Assembly: GCF_003350325.1 (NCBI RefSeq) | Contig: NZ_QLYZ01000003.1 | Location: 300,848 to 364,847 of the forward strand | Origin: Vibrio rhodolitus | GTDB taxonomy: Bacteria; Pseudomonadota; Gammaproteobacteria; Enterobacterales; Vibrionaceae | Direction of reading: 5' to 3' | DNA: 64,000 nucleotides | Part shown: piece after piece, positions 42,102-53,059 of the stretch | Position numbering within the stretch: position 1 is the first letter of the stretch | Layout: every line of letters begins with the position of its first letter | Made by a program: the position numbers and the translations under genes | The notes under the pieces: model-generated | Seen by the model: the letters and a program-made list of their open reading frames with translations, nothing else | Database searches by the model: none | What the model was told of the DNA's origin: nothing

Positions 42102-43781
42102 CTAAAACTCACTATTTGCAACAAAGCTCACACGTTGGTGGGTATACGGGTGATCGAAAGAGAGCTGCTCTGCATGGAGGTGCAAGCGTGAGTCTTTTTC
42201 ACCGTATAAACCATCGCCGACCATCGCCATATTGAGCCCTTGATGATGAGCACAATGTACGCGCAGCTGGTGGGTGCGCCCGGTTTTAGGGTACATGATC
42301 AGCTTACTGCGTCCATCTTTCACTTCGACCAGCTCCCAATAAGTCGTGGCCGGTTTACCATGTTCAAAGCACACTAATTGACGTGGACGGTCATCTGGGT
42401 CGCCACGCATAGGCAAGTTGATTTCGCCACTTTTTTGCTCAACTACGCCTTCCACCATCGCAAGGTAGCGTTTCTCAACGCCTCGAGTTATGAATTGTTT
42501 TTGCAAGCTTTTGTTGGCACGACGGGTGAGAGCGAAAACCAATAAGCCAGAAGTTGCCATATCTAAACGGTGCAGAACAAAAGGACCCTCTACGTCAGGA
42601 AAAAGGGCTTGGACGCGAGTATAGGCTGAATCTTTGATTGTTTTGCCCGGCACCGAAAGCAGACCAGAAGGTTTGTTGACCACAACAATCGCTTCATCTT
42701 GGTAAATGATTTCTAGCTCTTTGTCTTTACCCCAGTTGTCTTCTAGCGGGTTAGGGTCAACGTCTAATCCTTGCAACATGTGACCAAGGATCGGGTTACA
42801 TTTTCCATGACAAGATGGGTAGAATTTTTTATGCTGCCTAACTTCAGATTTTGGTGATACGCCCCACCAAAACTCTGCCATTGCCAATGGCGTAAAGCCA
42901 TGTTTATAGGCGTAATGAAGCAGTTTTGGCGCCGCACACTCACCAGCACCGGCTGGAGGTGTTGGGTTTGTCGTCTCGGCAAAAATGGCTTTAAGAGATT
43001 TTTGTTCACCATTGGCGTTTAGAAAACGATACTGCTCAAACAACTTATTTTGTAGTGCGTTAGACAGATGTTTACGCTGCTGTTTGGCGCGATTAATCTC
43101 ACTGTTCAGTTGCTCAAGCTCGCTTTGCAGTAGTGAAATCTTGGCTTCCCACTCTAGCTTGAGATATTTCAGTACGTTTTTCTCTGCCACACTTTGCTTG
43201 GCGAGATCATCGAGAATGGCTTTTAGCTCTTCACCATGCAATGTTTCTTCAGCTTGCTGACGCTGATTTTTTCGTGCGGCGCGCCCATCAATCATGGCTT
43301 GGCGTTGCTGCTGTTCTTGTTGCTGATAGTCGCTTTTATGCTGAGTCAGTGATGCATTTAACTCGGATAATTTCGGGTTCGCGGAAAGCTGCTTTACTTG
43401 GCTGTTTAGTTCGGTAATTTCGGCTAATTCTGTGCGGAAAAAGCACTCTTCCGCCAACATGTCAAAAACAGGTGGGACGAATTGTGGGAGCAGGTTCACC
43501 TCAGCGATTTTGCCAGAAAATGCACTTAAATAACCGAGTTCACCTTGCGGAGAGCGTACCAAAAGTACACCAAACATTTTCCCAGTGCCGGTTGGATCGT
43601 TTTCACTGCCAAAGTTGTGCTGCCAATTTGATTGCTCAACAAGGTGCTGTTGTAGCTCTTGGGCGGCAAGGACACAAAGCGGGTGAGGCTGATAGTAAAA
43701 TGGGAAAGTAAACGCGTTCGGTAATTCAATACCTTCAATATCGGCGTTAAAACGAGTGAACAGTTGCTCTGGTTGGTGCAT
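42102..43781 (-). CDS. RluA-family pseudouridine synthase with long N-terminal coiled-coil extension
   Basis: A 559-residue protein. The catalytic domain is C-terminal (about residues 355-559), with Asp407 in HRLDMATSG and the KTGRTHQLRVHCAHH motif. The first 350 residues are an extra: a mixed domain (1-115), a long coiled coil (about 120-250), and a linker with two Cys (YPSCHGKCNP). Ordinary RluA enzymes are about 220-320 residues. The RNA target is unknown. The start at 43781 has only a weak ribosome binding site. Confidence 0.9.
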   Translation of the reverse strand: MHQPEQLFTRFNADIEGIELPNAFTFPFYYQPHPLCVLAAQELQQHLVEQSNWQHNFGSENDPTGTGKMFGVLLVRSPQGELGYLSAFSGKIAEVNLLPQFVPPVFDMLAEECFFRTELAEITELNSQVKQLSANPKLSELNASLTQHKSDYQQQEQQQRQAMIDGRAARKNQRQQAEETLHGEELKAILDDLAKQSVAEKNVLKYLKLEWEAKISLLQSELEQLNSEINRAKQQRKHLSNALQNKLFEQYRFLNANGEQKSLKAIFAETTNPTPPAGAGECAAPKLLHYAYKHGFTPLAMAEFWWGVSPKSEVRQHKKFYPSCHGKCNPILGHMLQGLDVDPNPLEDNWGKDKELEIIYQDEAIVVVNKPSGLLSVPGKTIKDSAYTRVQALFPDVEGPFVLHRLDMATSGLLVFALTRRANKSLQKQFITRGVEKRYLAMVEGVVEQKSGEINLPMRGDPDDRPRQLVCFEHGKPATTYWELVEVKDGRSKLIMYPKTGRTHQLRVHCAHHQGLNMAMVGDGLYGEKDSRLHLHAEQLSFDHPYTHQRVSFVANSEF

Positions 43782-43838
43782 GGTAAAACTTCTATCAGCG
43801 TAATGAGAGCCGAGATTTTACCTGTTTAGGTGAGGAAT

Positions 43839-43868
43839 ACCACCTTGTCTAAGCAAGGTGGTGTTTTT
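43839..43868 (+). terminator. Hairpin between two minus-strand genes
   Basis: ACCACCTTG and CAAGGTGGT pair perfectly; the T-run (GTTTTT) is on the plus strand, although both neighbours are on the minus strand. It may still end the gene at 43885 or block antisense reading. Confidence 0.6.
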
Positions 43869-43884
43869 ACTTTACTGGGGACGT

Positions 43885-44286
43885 TTAGCGCACGTAGCTT
43901 GAATCTAAGCTAATCAGCCAGTGGTGAACTGTACCATCTGATTTTTCTACCCAAATATCATTACGATATTGTTCAATGCGACCTTTAACGCTCAGTGTGA
44001 ACGTGTTGTCTTTGACTGATTCGACGCGTAGGAATTGATCTGAAGTGGTTAGCACAGGCTCTTGATCACCAATTTCAGCGCCATTAGCAATCAAGAAGTA
44101 TTGGTTAAGTTTATTGAGTTTCTTTTCAGTCGACACAATTTTATGACCGACTAACGTTAGATCATTGCCAATAGGGATTGAAGCGATCTGTGGACCTAAA
44201 CTGGTATGCGTTGGGATAAAGACCCATGCAGCTACCGCAGCAGCGATAACTACAATAGATAAGAAAACGATTTTTAATTTAGACAT
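43885..44286 (-). CDS. Membrane-anchored periplasmic protein of unknown function
   Basis: A 133-residue protein. An N-terminal hydrophobic helix (residues 4-23) would anchor it, leaving a soluble domain with beta-rich sequence that ends in DGTVHHWLISLDSSYVR. The start at 44286 places the charged residues MSKLK right before the helix. I do not recognise the family. It lies between the RluA-family gene and fghA, with hairpins on both sides, so it is probably a single-gene transcript. Confidence 0.75.
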   Translation of the reverse strand: MSKLKIVFLSIVVIAAAVAAWVFIPTHTSLGPQIASIPIGNDLTLVGHKIVSTEKKLNKLNQYFLIANGAEIGDQEPVLTTSDQFLRVESVKDNTFTLSVKGRIEQYRNDIWVEKSDGTVHHWLISLDSSYVR

Positions 44287-44374
44287 GTTGAGTTGTTCTA
44301 ACAAGCAAACGAAAGTTGCTGCTAGTGTAGCGCAGCCAAGGTGATGCGCAAAGCTATGCTAGAAGTCGAAGGAG

Positions 44375-44405
44375 TAAAAAGCCCTTCTAGGCAGTGTGAA
44401 GGGCT
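44375..44405 (-). terminator. Terminator of the adhC-fghA operon
   Basis: AGCCCTTC and GAAGGGCT around a ten-base loop, followed on the minus strand by TTTTT, about 45 bases past the fghA stop. Confidence 0.85.
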
Positions 44406-44447
44406 TGCTCTTAAGAAATTTGAAAGTGCTTTATTGAGTCGCGGTGA

Positions 44448-45287
44448 TTAAGCGAACAGGTACTTGGCGTGGAAGCGTAAATGCTCTTCAATAAAGGTCG
44501 AGATGAAGTAATAGCTATGGTCGTAGCCAGCTTGCATTCTCAAATTCAGCTCACTGTCATGCATATTCGCAGCATGGATAAGTGATTCTGGTTTTAGTTG
44601 CTCGTGAAGAAAACTGTCTGCATCGCCTTGGTCTACCAACATCGGTAACTTTGCTCGCCCAAGTTTAAGTAGCTCGGTGGCGTCATACTCTTTCCAGTTT
44701 TCTACCGATTTACCTAAGTAAGCGGTGAATGCTTTTTGCCCCCAAGGACATTGCATTGGGTTAGTTATCGGGCTAAATGCTGAAATAGAGCGGTAGTTAT
44801 CGCTATTTTTTAGACCAATCGTGAGTGCGCCATGACCGCCCATGCTGTGACCAAAAATACTTTTCACGCTTGAGACAGGGAAGTTGGCTTCAATCAGTCT
44901 CGGTAGCTCATCGACGATGTAGTCGTACATATGGTAGTGCTTTGACCACGGCGCTTGCGTCGCATTAAGGTAAAAGCCAGCGCCTTTGCCTAAATCGTAG
45001 TTTTCATCGTCCGCGACGTCGTCACCACGTGGGCTGGTATCGGGCGCGATGATAGCGATGCCCAGTTCAGCGGCTGCGCGAAATGCGCCAGCTTTCTGCA
45101 TAAAGTTTTCATCGGTACAGGTTAAACCTGATAACCAGTAAACGGCAGGAACTGGGTTGCTTGATGTTGCATTCGGTGGCAAGAAAATCGCAAAGCGCAT
45201 TGCGCAATTTAGACTAGTTGCTTGGTGTGAGTACTGCTTATGCCAGCCACCAAATACTTTTGCTTGGCTGAGGTTTTCGATGGTCAT
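44448..45287 (-). CDS. fghA: S-formylglutathione hydrolase
   Basis: A 279-residue alpha/beta hydrolase of the esterase D type. The nucleophile Ser is in the elbow FGHSMGGHGALT, and the Asp and His of the triad lie near QGDADSF and AGYDHSYYF. It hydrolyses S-formylglutathione to formate and glutathione, the second step of formaldehyde removal. It follows adhC at a 104-base distance in the same direction, so the two steps are encoded together. The length is standard. Confidence 0.96.
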   Translation of the reverse strand: MTIENLSQAKVFGGWHKQYSHQATSLNCAMRFAIFLPPNATSSNPVPAVYWLSGLTCTDENFMQKAGAFRAAAELGIAIIAPDTSPRGDDVADDENYDLGKGAGFYLNATQAPWSKHYHMYDYIVDELPRLIEANFPVSSVKSIFGHSMGGHGALTIGLKNSDNYRSISAFSPITNPMQCPWGQKAFTAYLGKSVENWKEYDATELLKLGRAKLPMLVDQGDADSFLHEQLKPESLIHAANMHDSELNLRMQAGYDHSYYFISTFIEEHLRFHAKYLFA

Positions 45288-45391
45288 GGATAATCTCTCG
45301 GTCAGTTTCTAGGCTTTTAAATGAGCATTAGTATCGTGAGTCCGCTCTCTAGGCAAAACCTAGAGAGCGAATTTGTTTGAACTGGGTGGAA

Positions 45392-46552
<1,161 letters not shown>

Positions 46553-46683
46553 CTAGTGTTGCCCGTGCTTAACACCGGCATCGAATAATCTATTAAAGGT
46601 AGTTGAGGTTTTGCTGCGTTGCTGCCTCAACAAGATGGTGCTTATTTTAGGTATTTCATTTCAAATGATAATCGGGCTATTAT

Positions 46684-46698
46684 GTAAATGATTTTTAC
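46684..46698. promoter_or_regulatory. Candidate LysR operator upstream of adhC
   Basis: GTAAA and TTTAC flank five bases in the gap between adhC and the divergent LysR gene. The location fits a shared operator, but the arms are short. Confidence 0.35.
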
Positions 46699-46723
46699 GT
46701 ATGTGTAATAATGAGAGTTTACT

Positions 46724-47596
46724 ATGGCAAGTTGGGAAGGGGTGAGTGAATTTGTTGCGGTGGCAGAAACCTTTAGTTTCACTGGCGCGGCGAAAAAACT
46801 GAATACCTCAGTGGCGCAAATCAGTCGCCGAGTCTCTGCATTGGAAGAGCGTTTAGCGGTTAAGCTACTTAATCGCACCACACGTAAAGTCACCTTAACG
46901 GAAGCGGGCATGGTGTACTTTGAACAATGTAAGCTTTTAGTGGAAGGATTGGAGCTCGCTGAGCTTGCGGTAACAGACTTACAAGCAGTGCCGAAAGGTA
47001 AGATTAAAATTACTGCCCCAGTCACTTATGGCGAAATGCATGTTGCCCCTTTACTGAATGAATTTTTACTGAGTTATCCGCAAATTGATTTGGAATTGGA
47101 TCTATCCAACCAAACAGTGGACTTAATTGAAGCTGGGTTTGATGTGGCAATCCGTCTTGGTCGTCTGCGTGATTCGACGCTAGTGGCGAAAAGACTGGCT
47201 TCACGCCAACTGTATGTTTGTGCCAGTCCTGAATACATTGAAAAATATGGCGCGCCTCATAGCTTGTCAGAATTGGTACATCACCAATGCTTAGTCAGCA
47301 ATATGGCACATTGGCGTTTTAGACAAAACAACAGTGAAAAATCGGTTCGAGTGAGTGGTCGAATTCAGTGTAACTCTGGGTTTGCACTTATGGATGCTTC
47401 GAAGCGCGGGCTCGGTTTGATTCAGCTACCGGACTATTATGTGCAAAGTGCCTTAGATAGTGGCGAGTTGGTTGAAGTGCTTAAGGAGTATCGCGACGAG
47501 AGGGAGGGGATTTGGGCTCTGTATCCGCAAAACCGTAACCTATCACCGAAAGTGCGTTTGTTAATTGATTTCCTTGCTGAGCGTATGGCGGAATAG
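46724..47596 (+). CDS. LysR-family transcriptional regulator
   Basis: A 290-residue LysR protein. The helix-turn-helix reads FTGAAKKLNTSVAQISRRVSALEERL around residues 18-43; the ligand domain covers about 88-290. It is divergent from adhC-fghA, which is a common layout for a regulator of formaldehyde detoxification in Vibrio and relatives. A hairpin with T-run follows. Confidence 0.93.
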   Translation: MASWEGVSEFVAVAETFSFTGAAKKLNTSVAQISRRVSALEERLAVKLLNRTTRKVTLTEAGMVYFEQCKLLVEGLELAELAVTDLQAVPKGKIKITAPVTYGEMHVAPLLNEFLLSYPQIDLELDLSNQTVDLIEAGFDVAIRLGRLRDSTLVAKRLASRQLYVCASPEYIEKYGAPHSLSELVHHQCLVSNMAHWRFRQNNSEKSVRVSGRIQCNSGFALMDASKRGLGLIQLPDYYVQSALDSGELVEVLKEYRDEREGIWALYPQNRNLSPKVRLLIDFLAERMAE

Positions 47597-47628
47597 CATC
47601 TCGTAATGAAGAGATATATGTTGGATGT

Positions 47629-47654
47629 AAAAGCCTCAAAAAAGTGAGGCTTTT
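47629..47654. terminator. Terminator between LysR and siderophore-reductase genes
   Basis: AAAGCCTC and GAGGCTTT around an eight-base loop with short A and T flanks; usable by the LysR gene on the plus strand. Confidence 0.75.
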
Positions 47655-47723
47655 GCTATGCATTGCCGACCTGTCACGCCGGCAATGAAGGTCTAATGCA
47701 AACAAAACATCGTTTGTTAGAGA

Positions 47724-48491
47724 TTACTGGTCGTTCTCTTGAGCATCTTGCTGCTTGATAACCTTATGACCATCTTCAGCCACGCCTTGTTTCCAGTAGC
47801 TGCTGATATAGATATAGTCGCGTTCAAGCGCTTTCTCGTTACGAAGGTACTGGCGCAGTCCACGCATTGAATCGAATTCACATGCGACCCAAGCTGAAGC
47901 TTGACCATCTTGCCAAGGTAAAGCACGAACCGCTTGCGAGAGCTCTTCCGTTACCCAGTGGACCTCAATACCAGCAGGTACTTCTAGCGGTTGCACGTCT
48001 TCTTCACTTACCACTTGGATCACTGCGTAGCCTTTCGCATCCGCTGGCAGTTGCTTCACTTTTACCGACAGTGCAGGTAAAGCTGTCATATCAGCCGCAA
48101 AGACAAACCAATCAGCCGCAAGATTTAGGTTTGAGATAGAACCCGGACCGCGAATTTCAATCGTGTCACCCACTTGTGCATTCATTGCCCAACGTGATGC
48201 GAAACCACACTGGTTATCGGCAGTGAGGTGGCGAACAAAATCGACTTCGATAGCGTTTTCTTGTGGCATAAAGCGACGAATGGTGTAAGTACGCATTACT
48301 GGGCGCTCACCTTCAGCAACACTTGAAAGGTCGGTGTCACCGAGTGCATTGAATAGCAGCTTGATGTAGCCGCCTTCACAATCTGCAGGGAAGTTAGCTA
48401 GAACGTCGCCTTGAAGAACAAGGCGTTGCATGTTTGGGGTAATGATTTGGTTACTACGAACCGTAACAGCTTGAGATGGCGTTGTTTGCAT
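47724..48491 (-). CDS. Siderophore-interacting protein (ferric-siderophore reductase, ViuB family)
   Basis: A 255-residue FAD-binding reductase of the SIP family. The FAD site motif is RTYTIRRF (residues about 68-75), followed by IEVDFVRH; the C-terminal half has the NAD(P)H-binding SIP domain with the WVACEFDSMRGLRQYL motif. It releases iron from imported ferric siderophores by reduction. No receptor or biosynthesis genes are beside it. The tail KQQDAQENDQ is polar and probably disordered. A Fur site is expected upstream, but I could not pick one with confidence. Confidence 0.9.
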   Translation of the reverse strand: MQTTPSQAVTVRSNQIITPNMQRLVLQGDVLANFPADCEGGYIKLLFNALGDTDLSSVAEGERPVMRTYTIRRFMPQENAIEVDFVRHLTADNQCGFASRWAMNAQVGDTIEIRGPGSISNLNLAADWFVFAADMTALPALSVKVKQLPADAKGYAVIQVVSEEDVQPLEVPAGIEVHWVTEELSQAVRALPWQDGQASAWVACEFDSMRGLRQYLRNEKALERDYIYISSYWKQGVAEDGHKVIKQQDAQENDQ

Positions 48492-48623
48492 TGTGGTACT
48501 CGATAAGTATTCTTCTTCTCATTTAGATTACCACCGCTTAAGCTTGCTACACAGCATCTTTTAACTAATTTACATTTGTTACGTTGATGCTGTGCAGTTT
48601 AGCTACTCGTTTTTGGCTCTTGG

Positions 48624-49208
48624 TTAGATCATAGGAATGGTGGAGGCGACCAACAAGGTTGCCATTGAGTAGTTAAATAGCCGAATACGTTTTGCACTTG
48701 TGAGGAAGTATTGCAGTTGCTTACCTGCAATGATCCAAAAGGTGCCAGATGGAATATTAGCTAGCGCGTAAATCACCGCAATCAGTGCCAAGCCAAACAA
48801 ACTGTTGTTGGGGTTATAAACCGTGACGGCAGTTAACGCCATTGACCAACCTTTTGGGTTGACCCATTGGAAGCTCGCCGCTTGCAAAAAACTCAAGGGT
48901 TTGTAGGTGTCTGCTTCTTGTGGAGGCTGGCTACGAGCAATCTGATACGCCAAATAGAACAGGTAAGCCAAACTGAGTGCTTTGAGCACTTGGTGGATGA
49001 TGGGATAACGATCAAATACTTCGACCAACCCGAAGCCGACAAGCACCACCATCACAGGAAAGCCAATCGTGATGCCCAGCATATGCGGCAAGGTTCGGTT
49101 GAAGCCAACATTGGCGCCTGAGGTCATCAACATTAAGTTGTTTGGACCAGGGGTAAAGGTAGAAACAAAGGCAAACAGAGCCAACGCGGTCAAATGTTCC
49201 CATTGCAT
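48624..49208 (-). CDS. LysE-family translocator
   Basis: A 194-residue exporter of the LysE/RhtB family with about six membrane segments. The family opening FTPGPNNLMLMTSGANVG is at about residues 17-35, and the mid-protein FQWVNPKGWSMAL is also typical. It is likely to export an amino acid. It is divergent from an Lrp/AsnC gene, the usual partner of such exporters. The ATG at 49208 has TGGAG ten bases upstream; a GTG at 49217 is too close to it. Confidence 0.9.
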   Translation of the reverse strand: MQWEHLTALALFAFVSTFTPGPNNLMLMTSGANVGFNRTLPHMLGITIGFPVMVVLVGFGLVEVFDRYPIIHQVLKALSLAYLFYLAYQIARSQPPQEADTYKPLSFLQAASFQWVNPKGWSMALTAVTVYNPNNSLFGLALIAVIYALANIPSGTFWIIAGKQLQYFLTSAKRIRLFNYSMATLLVASTIPMI

Positions 49209-49325
49209 AATATGCACACTCCAAATTGTGAAATCTATCGGTTAAGAAACAGTCTACGTAGAAGCAGGCTCAATTTTGTGCTTTTATTGCGCAGATAAAG
49301 TTGAAATTCACAATATAGAGTCACT

Positions 49326-49766
49326 ATGGATAGATTTGACGAAAGAATATTGCAAGAGCTTAAAAAAGATGGGCGGATTGCCAACGTAGAGTTGGCCGAA
49401 AGGATTGGCTTGTCGCCTTCAGCAACATTACGACGGGTACAAGAGTTGGAAAAGCGTGGCGTGATTGCTGGGTATAAAGCCAAGCTGAACACCAGTGAAT
49501 TAGGGATCGGTTTTATTGCTTATGTCTCAATTGGTTTATCTAACCATACTAAGCAAGCTCAACTAGCTTTTGAAGAGCACGTGAGTTTCGTTGATGAAGT
49601 TGTCGAGTGCCATAGCATTACCGGCGCTAATGAGTATTTACTGCGGGTGGAAACGCAAGATTTGATCAGCTACAAGAAATTTCATGCCGATGTGTTGGGT
49701 GAATGTGAGTTTGTGAATTCAATTGCCACCATGGTGGTGATGGCCTCACCAAAAGATGAGCGTTAG
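49326..49766 (+). CDS. Lrp/AsnC-family transcriptional regulator
   Basis: A 146-residue regulator. The N-terminal helix-turn-helix contains NVELAERIGLSPSATLRRVQELEKRG (about residues 20-45), and the C-terminal RAM domain, which senses amino acids, follows from residue 65. It is divergent from the LysE-type exporter across a 117-base gap and probably turns it on when its amino acid accumulates. Confidence 0.93.
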   Translation: MDRFDERILQELKKDGRIANVELAERIGLSPSATLRRVQELEKRGVIAGYKAKLNTSELGIGFIAYVSIGLSNHTKQAQLAFEEHVSFVDEVVECHSITGANEYLLRVETQDLISYKKFHADVLGECEFVNSIATMVVMASPKDER

Positions 49767-49914
49767 CTGATTCATGTATCCTTCATGTAAATCAATAATT
49801 TATTAAACATAATTATAACAAATGTGCCACTTGAGGTTCATTTTTCTCCTCTAGGTTAATGGGTATTCAAACACAGAGCGATAAGCTCACCATTCATCTA
49901 TTAGGGAAAGAAAA

Positions 49915-50907
49915 ATGAAACACGCAGCAGTGGCATTAGCCGTTTTAGCCGGTCTAACTTCAGGTTCAGCATTAGCCGCAAAAGTTTACAGTTCTGAAGG
50001 AACAGAGTTGAAAGTGGGTGGTCGCGTTGAGTTTCGTGGAGACTTTATTGGTAATTCAGATGGTGCAGAGATTGAAGGCACAATGGCAGATAGCACGCGT
50101 GCCCGTCTAAATCTTAAAGGTAAATCTGAGATCAATGAATCAATGACGGCGTTCGCGGTCTATGAAGCCGAGCAAGATACGGGCACCAGCACTTTTGACA
50201 ATCGTTATATGTATGCAGGTGTTGATTTTGGTGGTCAAGCTGTGTCATTTGGTCGTCAAGATATGGCAGCAGTTATTGTGTCTGATTTTACCGATATCAC
50301 TGAGTTTTCGGGTGTTCAGCAAGTGATTCGCCCGGCGAAAGATAAGCGAGACAGCGTGTTTGCTTACCGATTAGAAGCGGATGCTTTACAAGTTCAAGCG
50401 ACTTACCAAGCACAAGAAGCGGAAGATAATGACGCTTACGGCATTTCCGGTGTTTACTCTGCGCCATTTGGCTTAGATGTTGGTTTAGCGTTGTCTGGCG
50501 GTGACCTAGGTGCTAATGCTGGTAGTGAATCTCAAGTCTTGTTTGGTCTTGGATTTACTCTTGAGAATCTATACCTCGCCGGTACTTACTCACAAGGTGA
50601 TATCGATGATAAAGCGACGGGTACCGATAACAAAGAATTTGAAGCAATGGAATTTGTTGCCCAATACCAATTTAGCAAAGAGTTCTCTGCAGCCGCTCTT
50701 TACACTTACCAAGAAAATGAGTTGGCGAATGGCAGCAAAGAAGATGATGTTGATGGCATTGAGCTAGTCGGCTACTACAAGTTCAACAGTAACTTCCGCA
50801 CTTACCTTTCTTACTACATCAACAATCTTGATGAACTAAAAGATGCGCAAGGTGTGGTCACTCAAGGTGAAGATACCTTACGTCTAGGCGTTCGCTACGA
50901 TTTCTAA
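49915..50907 (+). CDS. Outer-membrane porin (OmpU/OmpC-type)
   Basis: A 330-residue general porin. The signal peptide ends in GSALA at residue 21. The mature protein is a beta barrel: alternating short hydrophobic strands, the AKVYSSEGTELKVGGRVEFRG opening, an acidic constriction-loop region, and the C-terminal RLGVRYDF ending in Phe that the BAM machinery recognises. It would form a trimeric channel for small solutes. GGGAAAG precedes the ATG, and a strong terminator follows. Confidence 0.92.
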   Translation: MKHAAVALAVLAGLTSGSALAAKVYSSEGTELKVGGRVEFRGDFIGNSDGAEIEGTMADSTRARLNLKGKSEINESMTAFAVYEAEQDTGTSTFDNRYMYAGVDFGGQAVSFGRQDMAAVIVSDFTDITEFSGVQQVIRPAKDKRDSVFAYRLEADALQVQATYQAQEAEDNDAYGISGVYSAPFGLDVGLALSGGDLGANAGSESQVLFGLGFTLENLYLAGTYSQGDIDDKATGTDNKEFEAMEFVAQYQFSKEFSAAALYTYQENELANGSKEDDVDGIELVGYYKFNSNFRTYLSYYINNLDELKDAQGVVTQGEDTLRLGVRYDF

Positions 50908-50928
50908 TAGTGCTTTAATACTGCCTTG

Positions 50929-50955
50929 GCCAGAGCATTTGCTCTGGCTTTTTTG
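50929..50955 (+). terminator. Terminator of the porin gene
   Basis: GCCAGAGC and GCTCTGGC around ATTT, followed by TTTTTT. Confidence 0.92.
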
Positions 50956-51157
50956 TCTGAGAGCTCTATAACCACTTGCTTGCTTATTGCTCTTTTTGTC
51001 CGAACCCATGAAAGGGGAGAGGAAAGCTATAAATATTAGTGAGTTAAAGTCTAGACTTGGTGTTACTAATTGTAATACACTCCGCGCCCCCCTGATTGTG
51101 GGTGGAATATTTCTTATGGCATGGATGCGAACAGTAGTTATAAACCTGAGGCTAGGC

Positions 51158-52786
51158 ATGCTCTTTTCGTTGAAAAACCTTTCTATTCGTAAGCAGGTAT
51201 TGTTACCAGTACTGCTTACTACTGTCGCGTTATTTGTTGCTTTGTGGATCACGCAAAATGCTCTACAGCAAGAACAAGCAAAGATTGCGCAAAATACCGA
51301 TTCGCAAGTTTTCTATACCGATAAACTTGCTCATATCGATGACATTATTTATCCGCTGCGTATAAGCGCCGTTTACGCTATCTATGATGCATCGCGTCGT
51401 GATGACTTTATTACTGAGCTGAAACGCGGTATGGACTTGATCGAGCTGGATCTCGACGCGATGGCACGACGTGGTTCGTTCAATAGCGACTTAGTCAAAG
51501 TTGAACGTGCGATTAGTGACTATGTAGATAACTCCTATCAAGCGGTAAGCTTTTTCGATCGTCGCGATCAAGGTTTGGTTTCAGAGACCGAATACAATGC
51601 GTTCATCGCTCAATACCGTAAGTCAGGCGATGTGATGGTCAAAGCGATTAACGATCTTTCCCAACGTGTAAATGCAGCGGCAAATATTGCGATGGCTGAG
51701 AGCGATAAAGCAAACCGCCAAGTTCAAACGACGGCAATGTGGGTGGTGATCAGCGTGTTTGTCGTTTCACTGATGGTGGCATGGATTCTATCTGGCTTGA
51801 TTGTCGCACCAGTACAAACTTTACAGGGTGTGATGCGCAAAATTGCCCGCGGTGAACTTTCGGTACGTGCCGATGAAGATGGCGAAAACGAAATTTCAGC
51901 CCTTAGCAAAGACGTTAACTTAACCGTTGAGCAACTCTCTCACACCGTTGATCAGCTTATTCGCATTAGTGAAGAAGTGGCATCTGCGTCAACAGAGCTT
52001 GCTGCTGTTATGACGCAAGCGGAGCAAAATGCTCAACAGGAAATGTCTGAGATCGAACAAGTGGCTTCGGCAGTTAATGAACTCTCTTGTACAGCTGATA
52101 ACGTCAGTGACAACGCGCAAGTTGCCGACAGTACCGCACGTGATACTGACCAATTGGCACAAACGGCATTGGCAACTTTTGCAGAAAGCAGCGCGGCAAG
52201 TGAGAAGATGAGCTACGCGCTAAGCGATGCGGCGGACGTGGTGAGCAAGCTGAAAGAGCAATCAGAACAGATCAACAATGTGATTGAAGTGATCAGCGGT
52301 ATCTCAGAACAAACCAACTTGCTGGCATTGAATGCTGCGATTGAAGCGGCCCGTGCTGGCGAATCTGGTCGTGGTTTTGCCGTAGTAGCCGATGAAGTGC
52401 GTATGCTGGCTGCACGCACACAGGCTTCGACGGTGGAAATTCAAGGCATTATTGAAGAACTGCAAAAACAATCAGGCGTAGCGAATGAAAGCATGCAGCT
52501 TAGCCTCGATATGTTAGACAAGAACAATGAACTGGCGCGTCATGCAAATGATATGTTGCTTGGCATTACTGATGCGGTTTCTCGCATTAATGATACCAAT
52601 ACACAGGTAGCGACTGCCGCTGAGCAACAATCGCAAGTGACGCAAGATATCAGCCGTAATGTGGTCAACATGTCAGAGCTAGTGAGCCAGAATGTGTCGG
52701 GTATTAGCCAAAGTGCGGCAGCGAGCAACGAGCTCTCGCAACTAGCTGAGAAGCAAAAAGCGCAGCTCTCATTCTTCAAGCTGTAA
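51158..52786 (+). CDS. Methyl-accepting chemotaxis protein
   Basis: A 542-residue transmembrane chemoreceptor. First membrane segment at about residues 12-30, a helical periplasmic domain up to about 190, second membrane segment about 192-215, HAMP, then the signalling hairpin with the conserved tip [17 protein letters not shown]. The periplasmic part (with [18 protein letters not shown]) looks like a four-helix bundle. The ATG at 51158 follows GAGG and gives a normal receptor N-terminus; an in-frame ATG at 50987 would add 57 residues with no homology. The ligand is unknown. Confidence 0.9.
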   Translation: MLFSLKNLSIRKQVLLPVLLTTVALFVALWITQNALQQEQAKIAQNTDSQVFYTDKLAHIDDIIYPLRISAVYAIYDASRRDDFITELKRGMDLIELDLDAMARRGSFNSDLVKVERAISDYVDNSYQAVSFFDRRDQGLVSETEYNAFIAQYRKSGDVMVKAINDLSQRVNAAANIAMAESDKANRQVQTTAMWVVISVFVVSLMVAWILSGLIVAPVQTLQGVMRKIARGELSVRADEDGENEISALSKDVNLTVEQLSHTVDQLIRISEEVASASTELAAVMTQAEQNAQQEMSEIEQVASAVNELSCTADNVSDNAQVADSTARDTDQLAQTALATFAESSAASEKMSYALSDAADVVSKLKEQSEQINNVIEVISGISEQTNLLALNAAIEAARAGESGRGFAVVADEVRMLAARTQASTVEIQGIIEELQKQSGVANESMQLSLDMLDKNNELARHANDMLLGITDAVSRINDTNTQVATAAEQQSQVTQDISRNVVNMSELVSQNVSGISQSAAASNELSQLAEKQKAQLSFFKL

Positions 52787-52801
52787 TTGAAGTGAGTTTG
52801 C

Positions 52802-52833
52802 AAACCGGTTGAGTTTTCTCAGCCGGTTTTTTT
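52802..52833 (+). terminator. Terminator of the chemoreceptor gene
   Basis: AAACCGG...CCGGTTT with inner TGAG/CTCA pairs around TTTT, followed by TTTT. Confidence 0.88.
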
Positions 52834-52888
52834 ATGCCTGTACGCTTATGCTTACCAGTTCGTTGTTTGCTTAATTTTGTGACTTTGA

Positions 52889-52916
52889 TTGTTATTTTGC
52901 TGACTTCAGTTACAAT
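52889..52916 (+). promoter_or_regulatory. Probable sigma-70 promoter of thrS
   Basis: TTGTTA and TACAAT are separated by 16 bases, about 145 bases upstream of thrS. This would give an untranslated leader of roughly 135 bases that includes the hairpins described below. Confidence 0.55.
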
Positions 52917-52984
52917 GTGCGCTTGTTCGTAGAAAGGGGCATCCGTATTTGTCTCTGACTACGAGTCAAACAACCAAATTTACT

Positions 52985-53042
52985 AACCATTTCATATCTT
53001 TGACATGGTTAAAACCAGCAAGTGTTGCTTGGTATGCAACAC
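52985..53042 (+). promoter_or_regulatory. thrS leader operator with tRNA-Thr anticodon mimic
   Basis: Two hairpins precede thrS. The first pairs AACCAT with ATGGTT (52985-53010). The second pairs GTGTTGC with GCAACAC (53022-53042) and has a seven-base loop TTGGTAT, the size and layout of an anticodon loop with GGU in the anticodon place, that is, a tRNA-Thr anticodon. It ends shortly before the AAGGA ribosome binding site. In E. coli, threonyl-tRNA synthetase represses its own translation by binding such mimics; the same is inferred here. Confidence 0.65.
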
Positions 53043-53059
53043 CACTGTAAGGATAAAAA

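Noticed and set aside
48492..48540. Possible Fur box before the siderophore reductase gene
   Set aside because: The A/T-rich stretch around GATAAGTATTC matches the Fur consensus poorly by eye; regulation by iron is likely from function but not shown.
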